Source: Verticillium longisporum (Eukaryota > Ascomycota > Sordariomycetes > Glomerellales > Plectosphaerellaceae). From it: a stretch of 64,000 nucleotides of DNA. The translations under genes and the position numbers were made by a program. The DNA lies in the NCBI GenBank assembly GCA_019188255.1, contig JAETXT010000005.1, positions 5,952,001 through 6,016,000 on the forward strand, given 5' to 3'. Of the stretch, positions 37,754 to 48,420 are shown in pieces. The first letter of the stretch is position 1. Every line of letters starts with the position of its first letter. The notes beneath the pieces are model-generated. The model searched no databases and was not told where the DNA came from. It saw nothing but the letters and a program-made list of their open reading frames with translations.

Positions 37754-38551
37754 GTTGGACGGAAGTTTGTGGCTGTTTGGCATCTGCTGAAGAGCTCTGG
37801 AAGGCGGCATAACGATGCGCGGCCAATCTCGATGATATTATAATCGATCGACGAACCCTGCCGCTTCATGGCTGCCTATCGGGATGCCTTCATGTTGTGC
37901 TCACGCGGGAGTATAATTCGACACTCAGGGGAACACAGCAGGCGCTGACTTTGATGGATGACGAAACCTTTGTCCACCGCCAGTCAGCCGGGATTGCCAT
38001 CATCGAGATCGAGGATTTTTGATCGCGAGATCGCTTGTTGAAGTTTTGTATCTTCGACATCCGCCAGGGCCACTACCCCATGTCACTCGATCTGATGATT
38101 AGATATTTAGCATCAAAATGGCAGAATACCATTGCGTTTCGCATTGAAATTATACGTGTTCAGCCTGGAGCGGGCGCTAGTAGGCATCGACACTGTCTCC
38201 CAAGAGCGCCTGATGCCTCGTTGGCTTGAGCATAAGGAGTCGGAAACCTGTTTGACAATGCGGAAATACAGACATTCCCATCATCCAAATTACTGTCACA
38301 AGATTGTCGATTCGAAAAAGCATGCCTATTCAAGGAAATGGCATTGCGGTATCTCGTTATTGTTGATGAGCCATTGTTCCCGCGTCATGTTCCCTGCGTC
38401 TTCGTGTTGCACTTGGTTGGACAAGCCTCGTATCTCAACACAGACGACAGGGACAGCCGAGGAAACAATATGAACCACTGGCAACTCGCGAACTCAAGGA
38501 TACCGTGATACTTGGCCCTATCAACAGCAGGCTGTTCAACGAATTTAAGTT
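37754..38551. other. Intergenic, 0.8 kb
   Basis: No gene seen. Short + strand ORFs (64 and 113 codons) have no recognisable content. Presumed promoter of the cupin gene. Confidence 0.35.
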
Positions 38552-39274
38552 TCAGTAGAACAAGGCCGCGTTCACAACCATGTGAATCGTATCAAGTACC
38601 CAAAACACGTCCTTGTGCTGCTCCAGGCCACATCGCAGCGTTGACGATGTCAACAAACGAGCCCCATATTGCCCAGCTTCTGTGAACCAAGTAGATGGAA
38701 GCATAGTGAATATCGCGCTCCAATTCGAGCCATTCTGATAGTCGATGCCGATTGTGTTGCTTTGCCAGGTTTGTCCTGTGCCCAACCCGATCAATGAACA
38801 GGGCACGAGACTGACGTTGACCAAGCCGGTCTCAGAAAGACTTGAATTATTCGGGCCAAAAACATTCTTGGTGACATGAATCCAAATGAAGATCACGATG
38901 CAGTTGTAGAGCAGCCGATCCCACCACATTGCCTCGATGGTGGATGTGGCAAGCTCCCGAGCCTTGATCGTGGCACGCGACTCTGCCTGATTTTGACGGT
39001 GACCCACAAGAAGTCTCCTGTCATTCGAGTGACACTGCATCAGTAAGGAATGAGTTGGGATCGGCGATCTATTACTATGACGCCACGCAACAATGTGATC
39101 GCCCAGCAAAAAGAGGGTATCATACAGAACGACGAGGCAGACTGGCCTCGCCTGACGACAGACGGGAGAGGAAAAGCTCCATAAACGAGAAGAAAGACGC
39201 GCTGCGCTATCATGAGTGATCGGTCGAGAAACGCCGAACTGATCCAGAGGGAAGCAACCAAAGCAACGAAACAC
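38552..39274 (-). CDS. Hypothetical protein, doubtful
   Basis: A 240-codon open frame whose second half (MWWDRLLYNCIVIFIWIHV, then YQNGSNWSAIFTMLPSTWF) reads like protein with one hydrophobic segment, while its first half (to about codon 80) overlaps another frame that continues from the F-box-like gene upstream. It may be the 3' exon(s) of a separate membrane protein or simply an open frame. I recognise no family. Confidence 0.25.
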   Translation of the reverse strand: MFRCFGCFPLDQFGVSRPITHDSAARLSSRLWSFSSPVCRQARPVCLVVLYDTLFLLGDHIVAWRHSNRSPIPTHSLLMQCHSNDRRLLVGHRQNQAESRATIKARELATSTIEAMWWDRLLYNCIVIFIWIHVTKNVFGPNNSSLSETGLVNVSLVPCSLIGLGTGQTWQSNTIGIDYQNGSNWSAIFTMLPSTWFTEAGQYGARLLTSSTLRCGLEQHKDVFWVLDTIHMVVNAALFY

Positions 39275-41070
39275 TGGCAGAGTAGAGGCCTACGAGAAGA
39301 ATTCCAGCATCTCTTAGAGGTGGCGGAGAAAGCGCCCGCGGCTGGAACACCCTGCAAATTGATCAGCACAAAAGGTCGCTGGGAAGGATCGGGATGCGGC
39401 ATACAGTCGCACTAGAGAACGTCAGCTTGATTTTCGGAAATTTGTTGGGCTTTTAGTTGACTTACAAAATGAGCTGTCGATCCTTCGTTGTGGGTGATGC
39501 AGTAACCACCGCAGCATCCACGGCAAAATCGCTGAGTCTGCTCAATGCAGTCGTGGCACTTTTGTTGTTCAGTTCCCGTGACCCAGTTGGGTGTGGTGTG
39601 AGACTCACATTATTACCACACTCCCAACAGCTCTTGATGATGCGTCCCTGTAGGCTATTAGCGAAGAGACACTAATGCAACACGGCGCAGATTTCCATGG
39701 GATCCGAAGGATAAGAACATTGTTGTACATATGGGGCATACAGTATGTGCAGGCGGAAGCCACTGAGTTCAGTTCTCTGAGAGGCAAAGATCACTGCAGA
39801 TGCCATTCCGTACCTTCGATTTGGCGTGTGAGGTACGATGCTCTTCGTCCTCATGTTGCTGGACCCAAGAATCGCCTTCAGGGCTAACAATAATCACATC
39901 GGCGGCGGAAAGGTTGACAGGGCCGGGACTTGCAGGCGCTGTCGGTGGTATGTAACATTCCTCGCACCACCATTTATTGCAACTGTTGCAGTACCGATCG
40001 CGAAGGCAGTCGGCACATCTTGCAACGAAGCCGGAGGACGTAGAGGCCGAGCAAGGAACCGTTGCTGCTTTGACGGAGGACGAGAGAAGGGGTGGCGGCG
40101 CCAAGAGGGGCAGAAGTGAGGATGGCGTGCCGGCATGAGTGGTGACTCCCTCCGGAGCAGCGCCGCAACCTGCACAACCAGGGACGGCATGTGTCGCAAC
40201 AGCCCACTGAGGGTGAGAGTCCCGCGAACCTGGTGCAGTCACAAGATGGGAGGCAGGAACCTTGCCATATGCAGGTGAGCTGATGTGACGCGGGCCATTG
40301 CATGGCAGGGCATCAAAGGCAATGAGACCGCGGCAATCAACAAGCGTGGCAGCCCATTCGTCGAGCGGCGCCCGGCAAATCATCCTGCCCTTCCGATTAT
40401 GCCAATCATCAGGAGCGTGTGCCATGTCCGGTGCACCAAAGATGTAGAGGGCTTTGAGACGTGGCGTATTCTCCGGACGCGTAGGACGGCAGGCATATTG
40501 GAGAGTGCGACAGAGCTGCCGCTCGTTGAGATGCTTGCTCCCACGCAACGAGAGCAATCGGATGTTGTAAGATGGATCGAGAATCAGCTCGTGGCAAAGC
40601 TCGGACGTCACGGGTAGAGTGTCGAGGATCAGAGTTTGAACATCGGCGAGGAGGTTGTGGTGGCTGAGGCGGCTGAAGATGCCACGTAAAGGACCTGAGT
40701 AGAACCTATGAGGGGGCAATAAGCAGTTGTCGACAGAAGATGGATCGGGTTCCACGTACTCATCCTCAGTCACATTCTCGTCAAGTTGGGCGTTGCGCCA
40801 GGTCTCGCCGCCGCGGTCGACTGGAGCGATGTCAAGTTGGGCAGCGCGAGTATGGGTGAGGTCGAGATGGCGGAACACGCCGGGTGTGTGAAGGACAAGC
40901 CCGCGGAAGTCGTGACTTGCCGAAGCCAGGTTCAGGCGTGTGGAGGCAGACAGGTAAGGTGCGGTCTGCACGAGAATCAGGTGGTTCGAAAGGAGGTCGA
41001 GTAACGTTGGAACTGGATCTAGGTATTCGACATGCGACGCGTTGGGGGTAATGTGGACAGCCGAGAGCAT
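39040..41070 (-). CDS. F-box-like protein with Cys-rich zinc-binding C-terminus; 3' structure uncertain
   Basis: Main frame 41070..39769 (433 aa): N-terminal helical stretch that looks F-box/LRR-like (YLSASTRLNLASASHDFRGL, FSRLSHHNLLADVQTLILDT), then a cysteine cluster CADCLRDRYCNSCNKWWCEE and, at the end, NGICSDLCLSEN followed by TGA at 39769-39771. Beyond it, three exons with good splice sites continue a zinc-binding domain: 39647..39609 (SCWECGNN), 39558..39466 (CHDCIEQTQRFCRGCCGGYC, ITHNEGSTAHF) and 39411 on (CDC...), open to 39040. These look like the true C-terminus. The link is unclear: a GTACGG donor after AKSK joins in phase through a 164-nt intron ending CTACAG at 39648, but drops the CSDLCL motif; a base error near 39770 is the alternative. 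Likely a ubiquitin-ligase adaptor (inference). Confidence 0.6.
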
Positions 41071-42519
41071 GGTACGGCCGAAGGAGAGGGTGCTGCGAAG
41101 AGTGGATACCGAGGATAGATAACGATGAAGCGCAAGGCGAGAACCTGGCGATGGCGGATATCAGGGCACAACGGTGGTTGATGTTGGGACCTCTTGGTCG
41201 GGAACACCGGGTAGTTATAGGCAGGACAACGATGGATGATGAGCTGATCAGTGCCTCAGGTGCCTCGAAGCTAAGACATATGATGGAGGGGTGTTGCTCG
41301 CGTATATATTCGCTGGGATGCTGGATACCTAGAGCTCTATAGCTTCAGTAGCTAGAGCAAATAATGAGCGCTCTTCGGCCTCTCTAGTTGGATCGGCCTG
41401 TCTGGTTCGACTCGAACAACGCCGTGTTCAAGGCGAGCTGGCATCACGTTTGGTGTGTGCGGAGTTGCTGCATCCTTGCATGGCCCTCTGATACTAAGCC
41501 AGTCCCAGCATGCGGACCCTGAAGATCGACGGACCGAATGAAACGGGTTGGGGGTTAGCTTTGGTTGAGATCGGGGGAGAGGCGTTGAATGCTTTGGGAG
41601 GGTGGTTGAAAGTAGGTGCGAGACATGTCGAGCATCGGAGCTCTCCAATGAAGCTGCTGCTTGAAACTGTTACATGACCAAATTAGCCGCGACAACCCGC
41701 TTAGACCTGCCGACTTATCGATTTAATGCACGGCCACCGCAGTGGCTCGAGCTGCATCTCGGCCGGGCGTCCGTGGGGTGCGGGATGACTCCCCGGACAG
41801 GCGGTGAAGAACGACACGACATGTACCTTGTATGGGGGTTCTTGGCTGATTGTCCCGCGCCAGTGACGAAGCCAGAGTCGGACATTACCTATGTATTTTG
41901 GGATTGGTTTCGGCTGGGCGATCCGTGATGCCCAAGAGGTGGCTTGACTGGCCTTATTGACGATCACATTGGGCTTTGATTTTGTAGCTGGCACAAGCCC
42001 TCTTGGCGTCTCTGAACGACTCATTTAGGTCTTAGGTCGGATGCTTCGGACCCCCTCAGTATCATGTTAGCTTTTAGTGTCGATGCCAGAGAAGGATCGC
42101 GAACTTACCTTATGGTCATCTGCTCTTCTGTATAAGGCCAGCCAGAACATTTACCAGCCACCCCCACTCACTAATGGATAATCTTCGGCTCGGATCTGTA
42201 GTCCCCAAAAGGCCTGAAGTGGCGGATGGGGTGCCCTCTGTGGCGCAAGCTTTCCCACGTCATCGTAGCGGGTGGCCCCTGCACGAATCAAAGTCACCAT
42301 AGAATCGCGAAGAAATGAAATGTTGCTGAATCATCTGTTATGGCCCCTCGACAGCTGGGCCTCTTCGAAGCCATGATGCCAATTGCGCCGTGCACTCAAT
42401 GATCCGAAAAAACCGCCATAATCTCTACGAAGCTTGTCATGATAAATCCGTACATTCAACTCTCCCTCGACCTACCCTCTTCTCCCACCAATCTGGCCAC
42501 TTGACCCCTCTATCACAAC
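41071..42519. other. Divergent intergenic region, 1.4 kb
   Basis: Lies between two divergent genes (F-box-like and Ufd1-like). Short ORFs only. Two pyrimidine-rich blocks precede ATG 42520 (around 42460-42510). No known motif recognised. Confidence 0.4.
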
Positions 42520-44808
42520 ATGGGTGACATTGAGCCTCAAGACAACAATCCCTCGATCACCTGGTCTGCGTCATTCTCTGTTGTCCCGCCAGCGAGAAGC
42601 GCACCGAAAGACCTCCGTGGAGATAAAATCCTCCTCCCTCAATCAGCTCTGGAACACCTTCTCGCAGCCTCCCGGTCGCCTTCTCATCCGAACCAGACTT
42701 TCTCCTCGTCACGCGACCCTTTCAATCCCTACGCCACCCACCAATCTGGACCTTACCACGAGACCTCCCAACTTCCGAATCCCTTAACCTTTCGCCTCGT
42801 TAATCCGATCAACGGAAATGCCGTGCATGCTGGAATACGCGAGTTCTCTGCCGAAGAGGGGCAAGTCGCGCTGGGCCCATACCTGATGGAAGCCCTGGGC
42901 ATCGACAGCAGCATGTTCGCGAGCGAGAGTGACATCGACAGCGATGCCCACGCGACGAGCGACCAAAGCAAAGCCTACCCGCGGATCACGATTCACGCAA
43001 AACATCTTCCCAAAGGCACATACGTTCGGCTACGTCCCCTTGAAGCAGGCTACAATCCCGACGACTGGAAGTCTCTCCTCGAGCGTCAGCTGCGCCAGAG
43101 CTTCACTACCCTGACAAAAGATGCTGTTCTTGCCGTTCGCGGTGTCAAGGGAGAACAATTCCAATTTCTTATCGATAAATTCTCGCCCGAAGGCGATGGT
43201 ATATGTGTTGTCGACACTGATCTCGAGGTTGATATAGAAGCTCTGAACGAGGAGCAGGCTCGCGAAACTCTGCGTCAGATAATGGCTCAAGAAGAGACGG
43301 GAAGCGCCAACGGAAGCTCCAAAGGCGGCACGCTAGACATTTGGAAGCCCATCGATGGTCAGGTTGTGCCCGGTCAATATGTCGATTTCCAACTGCCATC
43401 TTGGAACAGATCTGCTCCCTTGATAATTGAGCTTTCCGGCATGTCCAATCCCGATTCGCTTGACTTATTTGTCAGTCCAAAATCGTCTCGACAACGGGCT
43501 TTGCCACGCGATTTAGAGCACGTATTTGGCGAGATATCTGTCGCACGGAGTGGCATGAAGACAATTATTCTCAACCCTACAAATGTCGAGCTTGAAGACG
43601 CAGACCAGCTGCTGATCGCAGTACACGGATATCCAAATTCGGTTTCGTCGGGTTCAGCCACTCTGTCCTTCACACTTCGTGCAAGGTCTGCTGCTGTTGT
43701 TTCCGACCCTCCATCTACCACGTCGGGTGATTCTAGCACATCGCACTCATTGGACGATGAGCAATGCCAGAATTGTCGGCAGTGGGTGCCGAGCCGAACA
43801 ATACTGCTGCACCAAAACTTCTGTCGACGCAATAACGTCATCTGTCCGAGGTGCAAGTCGGTATTCAAAAAGGGCTCCCCTGAATGGGAAGCGCACTGGC
43901 ACTGCGAATTTGACGACGAATTTGGCGATACAGCTGCCAGCAAAGCCAAGCATGACGCTCAGCGACACAGCGAGTGTCAGTGTTCTTCATGTGGCATGAC
44001 TGTACCATCCTTGGTCGAGCTGGCCCTTCACAGGACCAGTGTCTGCCCTGGCAAGCTGATTCTCTGCAGGTTTTGTCACCTCGAAGTGCCGCAGGAAGGA
44101 GATCCCTTGAGTCCATCAGCTGAAGTCATTCTATCTGGTCTTTCTGCGCATGAGGTCGCTGATGGGGCACGAACTACCGAGTGCCACCTATGCAACAAAA
44201 TTGTTCGTATGCGTGACATGTCTGCCCACATGAAGCACCACGAACTTGACAAGGTGTCGCAGCGCAAGCCTGACGTGTGTCGCAATGCAAATTGCGGTCG
44301 CACACTACACGGCGTCGGGCCTTTGGGAGCTGTTGGTGCAGGCACAACAATGGGACAGGGGCCCAGCAATGACATTGGTCTTTGCTCGCTATGTTTCGGA
44401 CCACTATATGTCAGCATGCACGATCCAAGGGGAAAGGCGCTTCGCCGGCGCATTGAACGACGTTACCTGTCACAAATGATGACGGGCTGCGGCAAGTCGT
44501 GGTGCGCCAACCAGTGGTGTAAGACCGGCCGCGCCAACGCGGCTTTGGAAGCCAAAGCTGCAAGTGCCCAGGCTGTCTTGCCGCTTGTGAAGCCACTGGT
44601 GGAGAATGTCCCACGGCTAGATGAGCCCCTTTTCTTCTGTGTCGATGAGCGAAACCAGACGAGCAGAAAGCTGGCAACGGTACTTGCCAGTGACAATGTT
44701 TGGGAACAGGAATGGTGCATAGCAGCGTGCGAGGCGGCTGCTGGAGATCTGGGTAAAGCACGGGAGTGGTTACATGATTGGGCACCTATGAAAGGCGCGT
44801 GTACATAA
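42520..44808 (+). CDS. Ufd1-like protein with C-terminal zinc fingers
   Basis: Large fungal relative of Ufd1, the Cdc48/p97 cofactor that handles ubiquitylated substrates. Single exon, 762 aa, intact. The N-terminal half has Ufd1-type double-psi barrel features: GDKILLPQSALEHLLAA, LTFRLVNPINGNAVHAGIRE, FSAEEGQVALGPYLMEALGI, HAKHLPKGTYVRLRPLEAGY, DWKSLLERQLRQSFTTLTK. The C-terminal half (about residues 405-620) has several Cys/His fingers of a TRAF/XAF1 flavour: CQNCRQWVPSRTILLHQNFC, CPRCKSVFKKGSPEWEAHWH, CSSCGMTVPSLVELALHRTS, CRFCHLEVPQEG, ECHLCNKIVRMRDMSAHMKH. This composite is known only as uncharacterised fungal proteins to me. It is the last gene before the AT-rich island, 347 bp from the transposon edge. 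Confidence 0.85.
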   Translation: MGDIEPQDNNPSITWSASFSVVPPARSAPKDLRGDKILLPQSALEHLLAASRSPSHPNQTFSSSRDPFNPYATHQSGPYHETSQLPNPLTFRLVNPINGNAVHAGIREFSAEEGQVALGPYLMEALGIDSSMFASESDIDSDAHATSDQSKAYPRITIHAKHLPKGTYVRLRPLEAGYNPDDWKSLLERQLRQSFTTLTKDAVLAVRGVKGEQFQFLIDKFSPEGDGICVVDTDLEVDIEALNEEQARETLRQIMAQEETGSANGSSKGGTLDIWKPIDGQVVPGQYVDFQLPSWNRSAPLIIELSGMSNPDSLDLFVSPKSSRQRALPRDLEHVFGEISVARSGMKTIILNPTNVELEDADQLLIAVHGYPNSVSSGSATLSFTLRARSAAVVSDPPSTTSGDSSTSHSLDDEQCQNCRQWVPSRTILLHQNFCRRNNVICPRCKSVFKKGSPEWEAHWHCEFDDEFGDTAASKAKHDAQRHSECQCSSCGMTVPSLVELALHRTSVCPGKLILCRFCHLEVPQEGDPLSPSAEVILSGLSAHEVADGARTTECHLCNKIVRMRDMSAHMKHHELDKVSQRKPDVCRNANCGRTLHGVGPLGAVGAGTTMGQGPSNDIGLCSLCFGPLYVSMHDPRGKALRRRIERRYLSQMMTGCGKSWCANQWCKTGRANAALEAKAASAQAVLPLVKPLVENVPRLDEPLFFCVDERNQTSRKLATVLASDNVWEQEWCIAACEAAAGDLGKAREWLHDWAPMKGACT

Positions 44809-45155
44809 TGGGCGGCGTTTCAATGATACCACGATATTCTAAAGAGAAAAAAGGTTTAAGACGCACTACCCCTAACCGAATACCCCTAACCGAACACCAA
44901 AATACACTAAAAACAGCTATTTATAGGGGTCTATATCTCGACTAATAATAGAGCTATAAATCTAGTGATATAGTCGTGGTTATAGGGTCCGATAAGCTTA
45001 GATCTTAAATACTTAATTAATAGTATTATATTAAGATATCCCCCTATTAAGAGGGGATATAGGGGTTCTCTATATATTATAATTCCTAGTTATATAACTA
45101 GGAGTTATATAGGCTAGTAATTACTATTCTATAATTATTATACTATAATCGCTTA
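44809..45155. other. Left border of the AT-rich, RIP-like island
   Basis: Base composition changes abruptly near 44840 from about half GC to strongly A/T with many TA steps (TATATAT, CTAAT, TTATA). Two telomere-like CCCCTAACCGAA units lie at 44869-44880 and 44883-44894. The segment ends at the TA target dinucleotide 45154-45155 of the first transposon. Confidence 0.6.
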
Positions 45156-45205
45156 ACGTAATCCACAAGCGAGTGGTTCACCCAAGCGAGTGGTTCACTT
45201 CGCCC
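45156..45205 (+). repeat. Left TIR of transposon copy 1
   Basis: 50 bp starting ACGTAATCCAC. It contains the unit AAGCGAGTGGTTCAC twice in direct orientation with a 17-bp period (starting at 45167 and 45184). The right end (46966-47015) is its inverted copy. Confidence 0.93.
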
Positions 45206-45253
45206 GGGCCCACGACCTACACCTGAATTCTACAGATTCCACCTCCGCCCGCG

Positions 45254-46908
45254 ATGGAGACTCTTTCAAAAGAAGGTCAATTATTCCTTGCTATCCAAGC
45301 TATGGACAATGACCCGAACCTAAGCGCCCGGAGTGCTGCGAGGATCTACACCGTCCCCTTAACGACGCTCCTCCGACGCCAGAAGGGCAAACCCTCCCGA
45401 CGCGAAAGCCCGCCCAATTCTGCCAAATTAACAGTACTAGAAGAGAAAACTATTGTCGAATATATCCTTGACCTAGATGCGCGATCTTACCCTCCCCGGT
45501 TGGGTGAGGTCGGAGATATGGCGAATCGCCTGCTTGCCGACCGTGACGCGCCACGCGTCGGGAAGAACTGGGCCGCAAACTTCGTCAAACGGCAACCAGA
45601 GCTCCGGACGCGTTTCTTTCGCAAGTACGACTACAAGAGGGCCCAATGCGAAGATCCGGACGCGATAAACGCGTGGTTCCGCCTCGTGCATAACATGATC
45701 GCCAAGTACGGCATCCAAGAGGCTGACATGTACAACTTTGACGAGACCGGCTTCCAGATGGGCGTTATCGCCAACGGAATGGTCGTGACCAGTTCGGAAA
45801 GACGGTCCAATGTGAAGATGAGGCAGCCAGGCAACCGGGAATGGGTTACGGTGATCCAGGGCGTTGGCGCGTTGGGTTTCTCCGTCCCGCCGTTCATCGT
45901 GGTTTCGGGCAAGTACCACCTCTCGAGCTGGTACCAGGACGACGCGATTTCTCGCGACTGGAGAATCGCAACATCTCCAAACGGCTGGACGACGAATGAT
46001 ATTGGTCTGGAATGGATTCGGCATTTTGACAGGCATACAAAGTCCCGTACTTCGGGCGGTTATCGCCTACTGATCCTGGATGGCCACGAAAGTCACCACT
46101 CGGTCGACTTCGAACTCTACTGCAAGGAGAACAACATCATCACACTCTGTATGCCTCCTCATTCGTCACATCTACTCCAGCCTCTCGATGTTGGGTGTTT
46201 TGGCCCACTAAAGAAAGCATACGGTCGGCAAATCGAGGATAGGATGAGGGCGGGTACAACGCACATCAGCAAAGAGGACTTCTTCCCGGCGTTTTCGGCT
46301 GCATTTCAGCAAGCAATGACAGAAAAAACATCCAGGGAGGCTTTCGAGGAGCGGGGCTTGTCCCCCATAACCCGGAAACAGTCCTGTCAAAGCTGGATGT
46401 GAGGTTGAGGACGACGACGCCTCCGGGGACGTCCCACGGGGAGCGTGATTCTTGGGTCTCTAAGACGCCCACTAACCTGCTCGAGGCAGGTTCCCAGACT
46501 GACTTCATCAAAGGGCGAATCTCACGCCACCAGGGAAGCTCCCCAACGTCAATTTTAGATGCTGTTGACTATCTTGCGAAGGGGACGCGGGGTGTTATGC
46601 ACCAGATCGCTCTTTTGAAGTCAGAGGTTATGATCCTTCGAGAGGAAAATGCTACACTAAGCCGACGCCGGAGGGCCAAAAAGCTACGTCTCCGGGAAGG
46701 AGGAAGCATGGCTGTAGGCGAGGGACAGGACAAGATTGCTCAGAAGGAAGTAGATATCCAGATAAAAGAGGAAACGCTGCAGAACCCGGGTCCCGCGTCG
46801 TGGTCCCAGCCGAAGAAACGATGCTGTAGCGTATGCGGGAAGACCGGCCACAACGCGAGAACTTGTCAGGTAGCTATCTCATCGTCTGCAAAAGACGAGG
46901 AGGAGTGA
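45254..46908 (+). CDS. DDE transposase (Fot1/pogo, CENP-B-like), copy 1, one frameshift
   Basis: Transposase of 551 aa if one base is restored. Order of parts: N-terminal psq-type helix-turn-helix (MDNDPNLSARSAARIY), CENP-B/Tc5-type DNA-binding half (NFVKRQPELRTRFFRKYDYK), DDE catalytic core with the three acidic sites in YNFDETGFQMG, LLILDGHESHHS and LLQPLDVGCFGPLK, a variable linker, a coiled coil (LLKSEVMILREENATLSRRR), and a CCHC zinc knuckle CSVCGKTGHNARTC. The frame changes at C5 46362-46366, after the catalytic core at ERGLSP; one extra C gives HNPETVLSKLDVRLRTTTP and rejoins the second frame to its stop at 46908. Catalytic residues are all kept, so the copy may be active if the break is a sequence error. 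Confidence 0.93.
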
Positions 46909-46965
46909 TTTTAATTGATTTACGGCGTTTGGGTTGAGGTTTTCCTCGGAATGTTTGTCGGGTCG

Positions 46966-47015
46966 GGGTGAAGTGAACCACTCGCATGGGTGAACCACTC
47001 GCTTGTGGATTACGT
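46966..47015 (-). repeat. Right TIR of transposon copy 1
   Basis: Inverted copy of 45156-45205 with two mismatches; ends GGATTACGT before the flanking TA. Confidence 0.93.
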
Positions 47016-47049
47016 TAATAGTAATTATAGTTCTATAATTATTAAAGAG

Positions 47050-47520
47050 GATTACTCTCTATAGGAGTTATAAAGTATTAGAGTCTTATAATTACTCTAA
47101 TAGCTTAAATAAAAGCTAAACTATAATAATATATATATTATAAAATAGAGAGAAATCGTAGCTATAGAATAGTATAATTTTTATACTATTCTATAGAGCT
47201 ATTCTATAGTAATAATCGTTTAAGTTCTCTTATACCCTATTAGCTAGAGCTTAAAATCTAACTCTACTTCCCTATAGATCTAGAAGTAGTCTAAGCGCTT
47301 TATCTATATATAATTACTAAGGGTTAGTCTATTATATATAGAGGGCACCCCTTAGACCTATTTTTTAGGTTTTTTAATCTTAATAATTATCTAATTCTAA
47401 TTATATTTATAAGGCCCCTTTATATAATAATTCCTATTTAATTTATATATTCTTAATTATTATAAATAGATACTTTCTAAGATACGTTTTACTCTTATTA
47501 AGATTTAATAGTATATAATG
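47050..47520 (+). repeat. Inverted repeat arm A (degenerate)
   Basis: Pairs in inverted orientation with about 47770-48240. In the part I aligned (around 47255-47420 against 47870-48045) most differences are C/T or G/A transitions, as RIP would produce. Limits are approximate. Confidence 0.75.
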
Positions 47521-47599
47521 ATAATCGATATAGGAGGTATTAAGTAACGATTAAGGGTAAAGCTTAGTTATAGGATAAAGAGATAATAATAGATAAGAG

Positions 47600-47770
47600 G
47601 AAGGGAGAGATAAAAGTAGTTATATCTCTAGAAGGAGATATCGGGTCGAGAAATAGATCGAGGATTCTTATAGCCCTTAATAAGAGCTATAAAATAGTAT
47701 ATTTTTCATTTAGATCGAAGGTAGGAAAATAGAGGGGTAATTAAGAAGAAGGTTATAATTAATTAAGAGA
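47600..47770 (+). repeat. Inverted repeat arm X (degenerate)
   Basis: Pairs in inverted orientation with about 48250-48420. Shared words include GATTCTTATAGCC and GAAGAAGGTTATAATTAATT. The 48250 copy has T/A where this copy has C/G. X and its partner bracket arm A', like the ends of a 0.8-kb foldback or MITE-like element. Confidence 0.7.
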
Positions 47771-48240
47771 AATTTTTAAATTAATCTTAATAGGAATAAA
47801 GCATATCTTAGAAAGTATTTATTTATAATAATTAAGAATATATAAATTAGATAGGAATTACTATATAAGGGGGACTTACGAGTATAATTAGATTTAGATA
47901 AATTATTAAGATCTAAAAACCTAAAAATAGGTCTAAGGGGTACCCTCTATATATAATAGGCTAACCCTTAGTAGCTATACGTAGATAAGGCGCTTAGACT
48001 ACCTCTAGACCTATAGGGGAAGTAGAGTTAGATTTTAAGCTCTAGCTAATAGAGTATAAGAGAACTTAAACGTTTATTATTATAGAATAGCTCTATAGAA
48101 TATTATAAAAATTATATTATTCTATAGCTATAGTTTATCTCTATTTTATAATATATATATTATTATAGTCTAGCTTTAATTCGAGCTACTAGACTAGTTA
48201 TAAGACTCTAACCCTTATAACTCTTATAAGATTAATCTAA
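47770..48240 (-). repeat. Inverted repeat arm A' (partner of A)
   Basis: Reverse-complement counterpart of 47050-47520; lies between X and X'. Confidence 0.75.
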
Positions 48241-48249
48241 GTACTTCTC

Positions 48250-48420
48250 TTAATTAATTATAACCTTCTTCTTAATTATACTTCTATTTATTTACCTTTA
48301 ATCTAAATAAAAAATATACTATTTTATAATTCTTATTAAAGGCTATAAGAATCTTTAATTTATTCCTTAACTTAATATCTCTTTCTTAAGATATAATTAC
48401 TAATATAAATAGCTAAATAG
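48250..48420 (-). repeat. Inverted repeat arm X' (partner of X)
   Basis: Reverse-complement counterpart of 47600-47770, more heavily A/T-converted than X. Confidence 0.7.

Larger units (their letters stand above)
45156..47015 (+). mobile_element. Fot1/pogo-type DNA transposon, copy 1 (1860 bp)
   Basis: Complete Tc1/mariner-superfamily element of the Fot1/pogo group. Ends are 50-bp terminal inverted repeats with two mismatches, flanked on both sides by TA (45154-45155 and 47016-47017), the duplication expected for this superfamily. It carries one DDE transposase gene. The element has normal base composition while the surrounding DNA is RIP-like, so it appears to have landed after the island decayed, or escaped mutation as a low-copy element. 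Confidence 0.93.
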
